A stretch of 64,000 nt of DNA, taken from Pleomorphomonas sp. JP5 (GTDB taxonomy: Bacteria; Pseudomonadota; Alphaproteobacteria; Rhizobiales; Pleomorphomonadaceae). The notes beneath the pieces were generated by a model, which was not told the origin of the DNA, made no database searches, and saw nothing but the letters and a program-made list of their open reading frames with translations. The DNA lies in the NCBI RefSeq assembly GCF_023721815.1, contig NZ_JAMDLI010000022.1, positions 186,001 to 250,000 of the forward strand. The letters are read 5' to 3'. Below, one piece after another: positions 58,988 through 64,000 of the stretch (position 1 is the first letter of the stretch; every line of letters begins with the position of its first letter). The position numbers and the translations under genes were made by a program.

Positions 58988-59565
58988 CGTCCTGAGGGCC
59001 TCAGCCACGCCCTGCCGCGCCTAGGCCGTTGTCACACTGAAACCCGTGTCGAACATACGCGGCTCTTCTGGGTAACTGGCGGGGCCGTTCTTCGTTAAGT
59101 CCAGCCCCGCATAACACGGTATGCGGGCCGGCCAGAACCTCGCAGGCAGCGATGCGAGCTGTCGCCTGTAAAGGGCGCCCCCCGACTTGGGCCAGCGTGG
59201 CGGAGGGGGATTACCACCCCCTTATGCAGGAGGGGGCGGACCGATGCGGCTCTCGTTCGATTACCACCCCCTTATGCAGTAAGTGGCGGCCTAGCTGAGG
59301 CGAGCCTTTCGCGAACGTCATTCGCACAGAGGTCTGCGCCGGACTGGCAAGGCTTCAGACAATTACCCCTCCCTTTTGAAGGACGAGGCTGGCTCGAGGG
59401 GCTTGTCCTTATCGTCGTGCCTCGCAGCCTGAGCCGAGGCCAGCGGAGCGACGATCGGCGATTACCCCTCCCTTATGCAGGAGGAGGCTTCGCATCAAAG
59501 GCGAGAGTCCGGCTGCCATCCCAGCCAGCCCGGCAACATCATATATCAATGTGGAACGAGCAACG
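58988..59565. other. 578-base non-coding region with hairpins and repeats
   Basis: No reading frame with coding character was found between the integrase and the M41 peptidase gene. A perfect hairpin CCCGCATA/TATGCGGG lies at 59106-59127, and four copies of an interspersed repeat follow at 59209-59488 (separate entry). The region is the most structured non-coding stretch in the window. Confidence 0.6.
59209..59488. repeat. Four-copy interspersed hairpin repeat
   Basis: Copies begin at 59209, 59259, 59361 and 59460, giving spacings of 50, 102 and 99 bases. Copies 1 and 2 share 21 identical bases (GATTACCACCCCC followed by TTATGCAG), copy 4 differs by two bases in that stretch and copy 3 is more diverged. 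Each copy can fold, but with different stem sequences: CCCCC/GGGGG in copy 1, CCAC/GTGG in copy 2, CTC/GAG in copy 3 and CCTCC/GGAGG in copy 4. The paired changes suggest selection on structure rather than sequence. The bases between copies are unrelated. The last copy ends 77 bases before the peptidase gene. Confidence 0.8.
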
Positions 59566-60231
59566 ATGAACAACGAAGTTCAAGCATCTGCGTACTCTCA
59601 AGAAGCGACCGCGTATCACGAAGCAGCACACGCTGTGATGGCCTTCCTGAAAGGCTGTTACATCCACAGAGTCGAAGTGTTTGAGCGACCAAGCCAGGGA
59701 ATGCTCGGCATATGCGTCCATTCTCGTGCAAAGTACTGGCACGACAGCGTTTGGATTGCTCTTGCAGGCCCCGTGATGGACAGCATTCGGAACTCATGGA
59801 CGCTTGACCAGGCCGTTCAGTGCGGAGGGGCGGATGACTACTATAAGGTTTGGCAGGAGTACGAGAGATTGCTGGCTCCAAGGCCCAAGCCCGAGATTCG
59901 CGAATGGATTCCGGAGAGCCCGGATGAGCGCAGCGAAATCGTACACTGGTATCTAGAGGGGTGGAGACCCGACGATGTACATGGGCAATTGAAACGCAAG
60001 CTGACCCTCTATGTAAAAGAGTACGCCCGGACGTGGGAATATATCAAAGAACTGATTATCGGGGATGTTGAGTTCGTAAAGCGAGAAATAACAGAAAATC
60101 TGGTCTTTGTAGGACTCATCAACGCGGTCGCTAGTGAACTGATAAAACGCCGCAAGCTACGTCATAACGACATTATTTCTATTTGTGAAAGGCTTGCAAA
60201 ACTGGAGGAGGGACGGTCCGCTTCGGAATGA
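59566..60231 (+). CDS. Stand-alone M41-type zinc peptidase
   Basis: This 221-residue protein resembles only the protease domain of FtsH. The zinc motif HEAAH is at residues 18-22 in TAYHEAAHAVMAF (FtsH: YHEAGHAVVA), IALAGPVMDSI at 64-74 aligns with the LLGGRAAEE region, and GGADD at 87-91 supplies the aspartate third zinc ligand. No AAA+ ATPase domain or membrane helix is present. ATG 59566 follows a GGAACGAG stretch; GTG 59551 is possible. The gene is markedly less GC-rich than the chromosome, indicating transfer. The substrate is unknown; it directly follows the repeat array. Confidence 0.78.
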   Translation: MNNEVQASAYSQEATAYHEAAHAVMAFLKGCYIHRVEVFERPSQGMLGICVHSRAKYWHDSVWIALAGPVMDSIRNSWTLDQAVQCGGADDYYKVWQEYERLLAPRPKPEIREWIPESPDERSEIVHWYLEGWRPDDVHGQLKRKLTLYVKEYARTWEYIKELIIGDVEFVKREITENLVFVGLINAVASELIKRRKLRHNDIISICERLAKLEEGRSASE

Positions 60232-60689
60232 ATTCAGGCAGTGCTTGCATGGCCTGCTATGGACGGTGTCAAACACAGCTCTTCGAGCATTCACTTTAGG
60301 GTCTATTAAGCGCATCGAACTCGATGCCCGACAACCGGGAAGCGCGCCAGACCCGAAAACTAGACGCGGCTGAAACGCCCGCTGCCTATTTCGTCCTTTG
60401 ACTACATCAACCTAGCCAAACCCATTGCTTCAGCATTGGGCTGAAACAGCGCTGCCTCAGAGGCCAGCGTTGGCAAACCTCACGAGTATACGAATGCAAC
60501 AAGTAAAACGCTCATCAGGTTGTTGTCGAGCATGGAGGGCCATTCAAGCTGTGCCGGTGTTGCCGCGACTTGGTTCCCTGCTGTCGAAACTTTTCCAGGA
60601 AGCCCATCGTTCCGGGCTGCGGGGCTCCGACCGAACGAACACTTGCTCGGTGATGCAACAGCGGATGAGCTCATAATCGAGCAACTGGC
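60232..60689. other. Intergenic region in the island, no gene supported
   Basis: Short open frames exist in these 458 bases but none has a ribosome site or protein-like composition. Several imperfect inverted repeats (around 60420-60475) are present. The composition is closer to the peptidase gene than to the backbone. Confidence 0.4.
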
Positions 60690-61418
60690 ATGGAGTATCA
60701 AACCACTTACCTAGATCGGCGAACCGGCGACTTAGTGACCGAGAGCATCGGAGACTGGATCACAGTAACCGAGTTCGGACGAAGGAAGGGCCTTGGCCCG
60801 AGGACGGTGCGTCACCTGCTGCACCACGCTGGTATCCTTCAACCCGAGGGGAAACATGGTCGCTTCCGACTTTCGTTCCCGATGGTGGAACGGGGCGTTG
60901 GCAAGCGCATCGACAGACCCAAATCTGGGTATCCCTTTGACGTCCTTGCCCCAGAGACAGTGCGCATCCTGGATGAAGTCTGGGATGAGATGGTTGCCGA
61001 TTACGAAGCCAGCGTTGGTCAGTCTGCGTTGGTCAAGACCGCGAAAGCCGCCCTTGCCCGATTTGAAGACCATCGGATTACTCATCCCCTGTCTTCAGCT
61101 GCCCGCGTCTGGTGGGTCCGCGATCACTTCCAGAGTCTGACGCACGCTCAAATCGGGGAAGTGGTCGGAGTACAGCAGCCCATCGTCTCGAAGCATTTGC
61201 GCCAACGGGACGACCAGAGAAAGGAGAAGAAAAAAGCTCAAGCCTCAAGCCGCATCGCGGTAACAGGCTTCTCGCTTGCGAGCGGAGCTAGCCTGTCGAC
61301 AGATGCAACCATTACCCACGATCATTCCCGATGGAATGTACCACGCGAGCCCTCGGATGGTTCGCCCCCGTCATTCGCACGGTCTTTCATGACACCCCAC
61401 CATCGGGAGTGCGTTTGA
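60690..61418 (+). CDS. Double helix-turn-helix DNA-binding protein
   Basis: This 242-residue protein has two probable HTH units: residues about 22-50 (DWITVTEFGRRKGLGPRTV followed by RHLLHHAGIL) and about 147-171 (LTHAQIGEVVGVQQPIVSKH). The second resembles sigma- or Cro-type helices. Between them are a helical stretch and a basic region, and the last 60 residues look disordered. It probably regulates the element or its excision, but no family name could be assigned. The ribosome site is not obvious at ATG 60690. Confidence 0.66.
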   Translation: MEYQTTYLDRRTGDLVTESIGDWITVTEFGRRKGLGPRTVRHLLHHAGILQPEGKHGRFRLSFPMVERGVGKRIDRPKSGYPFDVLAPETVRILDEVWDEMVADYEASVGQSALVKTAKAALARFEDHRITHPLSSAARVWWVRDHFQSLTHAQIGEVVGVQQPIVSKHLRQRDDQRKEKKKAQASSRIAVTGFSLASGASLSTDATITHDHSRWNVPREPSDGSPPSFARSFMTPHHRECV

Positions 61419-61422
61419 TTTC

Positions 61423-61455
61423 TACCGATGCTCGGTCTCCTCAGGCCCATCGGTA
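61423..61455 (+). promoter_or_regulatory. Perfect hairpin after the HTH gene
   Basis: TACCGATG and CATCGGTA form a perfect 8-base-pair stem with a 17-base loop, starting five bases past the HTH gene stop. It may be part of a terminator or of a leader RNA for the next gene. Confidence 0.4.
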
Positions 61456-61484
61456 ACCTCTCGCCTCGTCGCGGCTTTTCAAAC

Positions 61485-61543
61485 AGACCGGCTCTCAGCC
61501 CTCTGACCACTTGTTGGTTCGAGCGGTCGAGGCCGGTCTTTTT
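61485..61543 (+). terminator. Branched stem-loop ending in a T run, before the unknown gene
   Basis: AGACCGGC (61485-61492) pairs with GCCGGTCT (61532-61539), which runs into five T residues. Inside, GACC and GGTC pair to make a second stem. The form is terminator-like. It sits 53 bases upstream of the next start, so it could end the HTH transcript or act as an attenuator. Confidence 0.5.
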
Positions 61544-61595
61544 GCATTCAGCGACGGGCATGCACTCAACAGCGACAGAGTGAGAAACACCCCAA

Positions 61596-61958
61596 ATGCA
61601 CGGAACTACTGATAACCCGCACCGCATCGTCGTGCGGCCCCTGAAGGGCTTTGCCTGCGGCATGTGGTACTGGGTCGAATACGACCATCTCCCCCTCATC
61701 GCCCGGACCAGAAATCCCGAACACGACGCCTGTCGAGCGCTGGTCTCCAAGGGGCATAGCGGTCGCCTGGAGACATGGAACGGCGTTCGCCCCTATCCGC
61801 TCCTAATCATCAGCGACATCGAGAAGGCTGCCTTGTTCACGGTCGCCGAGAATGCCTCGCATGGCCCGAAGGTGGTCCGATACCGCCCCATCCCAACCTC
61901 ACGCTTTTGCGACGCTGACCTGCCTACCTGGAACGAAGAGGACCACGCCAATGTCTGA
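61596..61958 (+). CDS. Unknown island protein coupled to the ParB-like gene
   Basis: This 120-residue hydrophilic protein has no recognisable domain. It is rich in aromatic residues (FACGMWYWVEYDHLPL) and contains one HDACRALVSKGHSGR segment. Its last 8 bases overlap the start of the ParB-like gene, so the two are translationally coupled, which argues that the frame is real. Composition matches the high-GC part of the element. Function is not inferable. Confidence 0.6.
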   Translation: MHGTTDNPHRIVVRPLKGFACGMWYWVEYDHLPLIARTRNPEHDACRALVSKGHSGRLETWNGVRPYPLLIISDIEKAALFTVAENASHGPKVVRYRPIPTSRFCDADLPTWNEEDHANV

Positions 61959-63018
61959 GACCGAGTTCAACGAAGCGATGATGCCGCGTGCCAAGGTTCT
62001 CGCCACGGCCGTCGACCTGTGGAAGCAGTGCAACGAGGGCAAGCCCGCCCGGAGTGAAGAGACGCTTCCTCTCCGCGAGATCGTCGCTCGACCCGATCTG
62101 TTCCAGGTTCGCGGCACGACGGACGCCAAGCATGTGGCCGACCTTGCCGATATCATCCGTGGCACCGAGGGTGACCTTGACCCTCTGCTGCTCATCGAGC
62201 TGGGTGAGGAGGCGGTGGTCGTCAACGGCCATCATCGCGTGGCAGCCTATCAGGCTGTCTACGGTGACACCGACCCAGCCCGGCCGGTTCCGGTGCGGTG
62301 GTTCGTTGGTAATCCCGTACAGGCGCTAACCAAGGCCACCGGCGAGAACTCCAAGACCTGTCTTGTGATGACGCGGGAACAGCGGAAGGATGCTGCTACC
62401 CGTCTCGCCGGAATGGTAGGCACGGCCTTGAGCAAGGCCGAACTGTCCAGAGTGACCGGCCTATCGACAACCACCATTGCCGAGATCAGGGCCGGCCTGA
62501 AGAAGGTGCAGGCGCTGGCTGCGGGTGACGGTCTGCTCCGGGATGAAGCGCGAGACGCTCTCAACTCCCTGAAGTGGTCCGACATCCAGGCGTGCGTCGA
62601 CCTGTCCGCAGGTGCAGCCGAACAGGATGAGGACACGGAGGCCGAGGGTGTACGTTTCCGTACAGGCGAGCCGATCGAGGTGAAGTCGGAGGCGGTGAGC
62701 GCGGAGCCAACGGATGAGACGGTCGTCGAGGAGGCAAGCTCTCCCAAGGAGATCGGTCATCCCGAGCCCGTGGCGCCCGAGCAGGACACCGTCCAGAAGT
62801 TCGCCGCGCTACTGGTGAAGGACGGGACCGAGACTGTCAGGCAGCTCCTTGCATTCCTCGGGAATGACTCCTCGCCGTTGGCACGGGCAATCTTCGATCA
62901 GATGCAGCCCATCACCTTCCTGCGCGCTGCCGGCTATACGGTTCGTCCACAGACGGCAGACTGCCTTAGCCGGATGCCTCGCAGCGGTGAGGGCTACACG
63001 CACGACGCCGACTTCTGA
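61951..63018 (+). CDS. ParB-like (sulfiredoxin-fold) protein with HTH
   Basis: The 355-residue protein has an N-terminal ParB/Srx-type domain. LREIVARPDLFQVRG begins it, and VVVNGHHRVAAYQAV at 90-104 is the nucleotide-binding box, a variant of the GHRR motif. A putative HTH follows (ALSKAELSRVTGLSTTTI), then an acidic low-complexity stretch and a helical C-terminus. There is no ParA partner or parS site visible, so it is more likely a regulator or nuclease-like element protein than a partition factor. It overlaps the upstream gene by 8 bases. Confidence 0.8.
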   Translation: MSETEFNEAMMPRAKVLATAVDLWKQCNEGKPARSEETLPLREIVARPDLFQVRGTTDAKHVADLADIIRGTEGDLDPLLLIELGEEAVVVNGHHRVAAYQAVYGDTDPARPVPVRWFVGNPVQALTKATGENSKTCLVMTREQRKDAATRLAGMVGTALSKAELSRVTGLSTTTIAEIRAGLKKVQALAAGDGLLRDEARDALNSLKWSDIQACVDLSAGAAEQDEDTEAEGVRFRTGEPIEVKSEAVSAEPTDETVVEEASSPKEIGHPEPVAPEQDTVQKFAALLVKDGTETVRQLLAFLGNDSSPLARAIFDQMQPITFLRAAGYTVRPQTADCLSRMPRSGEGYTHDADF

Positions 63019-63566
63019 CATCCGGAAGCGGGTATCGTTTCCTTTTGATGCGGTGGTGGGGTTTTGTGCCCCTCGCGATCAGGTAGCCACAATGGCTTTC
63101 AGATCGACGCCAGGGGCCTACTCTCCCATCACCGCATCAAGGAAACGCGTGCCGTAACAGACAGCATGTGCCGAGGCCGAAAGACCCGAATGTCGGGGGC
63201 AAAAACCTGAGAGGGCATTTGATAAAAGGGAAGGGGCGACTTCCCCCCCCCCGGTGCCCCATCGGCTTCGTTTGTCAGCCGGTAAACAGCCTCTCAGACC
63301 ACACCATGGCACCACACCCAGCGACGACGACGCCTTCACCGAGTTCATGGCAACCGTGGAAGACTAAGGAATGAACGCCTTCCGTGAGGGTGGCTCGAAC
63401 GTCGTCCCGTTCCCGACCAAGCACTGATCAACCAGCGGAAAAGGCCGGTTCGTTTTCGGTGTACCTCATGAGAACTGGCCTTGAGCCGGTCTCATAAATA
63501 CCGGTTGACAACTCAAAGCGAACCGGAGATAAGCGAACCATTCTAATCGAACTGATGACGCCTACC
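63019..63566. other. Gene-poor region before the serine recombinase
   Basis: These 548 bases hold no gene that can be supported. A run of ten C residues lies at 63243-63252. An 18-codon frame at 63371-63427 encodes MNAFREGGSNVVPFPTKH but has a badly spaced ribosome site. An inverted repeat ATGAGA/TCTCAT (63468-63473 and 63490-63495) precedes the recombinase by 72 bases; the region near it contains several CCGGT/ACCGG elements that could be recombinase or operator sites. Confidence 0.4.
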
Positions 63567-64000
63567 ATGCACATCCGCGCCTATCTCAGAGCCTCCACCA
63601 AGGAACAGGACGCAACCCGAGCCAAGGACCAACTTGGGGCCTTCGCTGCCGAGCGTAACCTAACGATTGCTGCCAGCTACATCGAGAACGAGAGCGGAGC
63701 CGCCTTGAAGCGTCCCGAGCTATTCCGGCTGTTGGCTGACTGCCTTCCGGGTGACGTGCTCTTGGTCGAGCAGGTTGACCGCCTTAGCCGTCTCAATGCC
63801 GAGGACTGGGACAGGCTCAAGACTGAGATCAGGGCGAAGAAGGTGAAGGTGGTGGCTCTCGACCTCCCAACATCATGGATGATGATGGCGGTGGACAAGG
63901 AGAGCATTCAGGCCCGCATCTTCGAGGCCATCAACGACATGATGCTCGATGTCCTCGCGGCGGTTGCCCGGAAGGACTACGAGGACCGCAGACGGCGGCA
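63567..64000 (+). CDS. Serine recombinase (resolvase family), truncated by window end
   Basis: The protein opens MHIRAYLRASTKEQ, with the catalytic Ser10, and continues through VEQVDRLSRLNAEDW, which holds the conserved arginines of the resolvase domain. About 144 codons are in the window; the C-terminal HTH or large recombinase region lies outside. ATG 63567 was used; ATG 63555 in frame is also possible. It may be a second mobility function of the element or a separate nested transposon. Confidence 0.9.
   Translation, partial: MHIRAYLRASTKEQDATRAKDQLGAFAAERNLTIAASYIENESGAALKRPELFRLLADCLPGDVLLVEQVDRLSRLNAEDWDRLKTEIRAKKVKVVALDLPTSWMMMAVDKESIQARIFEAINDMMLDVLAAVARKDYEDRRRR

Noticed and set aside
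59209-59488. CRISPR array
   Set aside because: Repeats are few, unequal in sequence and unevenly spaced (50, 102 and 99 bases), and no cas gene is nearby.
59209-60231. Type III (ToxIN-like) toxin-antitoxin locus
   Set aside because: Those have tight tandem repeats of about 36 bases and an endoribonuclease toxin; here the repeats are dispersed and the protein is a zinc-peptidase-like protein.
60425-60714. Small open frames on both strands between the peptidase and HTH genes
   Set aside because: They lack ribosome sites and have unnatural composition.
61951-63018. Plasmid partition parABS locus
   Set aside because: There is no ParA ATPase gene and no recognisable parS cluster in the window.
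63168-63374. 68-codon open frame after the ParB-like gene
   Set aside because: It needs a GTG start without a ribosome site, crosses the poly-C run and is low-complexity at its end.

Overview
The window is about 57 kb of dense, GC-rich chromosome followed by about 7 kb of a looser element inserted next to a tRNA gene. Gene content and order point to an alphaproteobacterium of the order Hyphomicrobiales (Rhizobiales). The pointers are pyrB-pyrC-plsY-dprA with a degenerate PyrC, an EipB/DUF1849 periplasmic protein, clpS-clpA, a YgfZ/HD-hydrolase cluster, and folE next to hisI and an IscU-like scaffold. A Pleomorphomonas-like genus is possible, but the sequence alone does not settle that.

Layout. 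Positions 1-5130 (minus strand) hold the start of dprA, plsY, a pseudo-dihydroorotase, pyrB, and a chemoreceptor with a complete dCache amino-acid-binding motif. Positions 5461-11335 hold an AbrB-type membrane protein, pyruvate phosphate dikinase and a phosphatase/HD-hydrolase/YgfZ cluster. Positions 11435-24664 hold a large AsmA-like envelope protein, a membrane GGDEF-EAL protein, tyrS, anmK, a methyltransferase-like unknown, ispE, a TPR protein and a membrane DnaJ protein. Positions 24781-29703 hold a DD-carboxypeptidase with a SPOR domain facing clpS-clpA. Positions 29774-43472 are housekeeping and small-molecule genes: hydrolase, zinc finger, monooxygenase, transporters, rpmG, eipB, ridA-like, GDPD, qorB/HxlR, HIT, FemAB-like, PilZ, hisI, folE, IscU-like and yidD. 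Positions 43476-47993 hold a drug exporter, an FMN riboswitch controlling a RibN-type riboflavin importer, and psd-pssA for phosphatidylethanolamine. Positions 48067-56809 hold puuE, a complete oligopeptide ABC transporter (oppA, oppB, oppC, fused oppDF), prfC and an unknown gene.

A tRNA-Gln(CUG) gene at 57118-57191 is followed 68 bases later by a tyrosine-recombinase integrase, which marks the left edge of an integrated element running off the right end. Its cargo is sparse: a stand-alone M41-type zinc peptidase preceded by four interspersed hairpin-forming repeats, a double-HTH protein, an unknown 120-residue protein translationally coupled to a ParB-like protein, and the start of a serine recombinase. 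Several intergenic stretches there are rich in inverted repeats and resemble neither the backbone nor a standard phage.

The best candidates for something undescribed are (i) the repeat array plus M41 peptidase, (ii) the tandem-hairpin leader before the unknown/ParB-like pair, and (iii) the catalytically crippled PyrC and RidA homologues in the backbone, which must work without the usual chemistry. All functions are read from motifs and context; no database search was possible.
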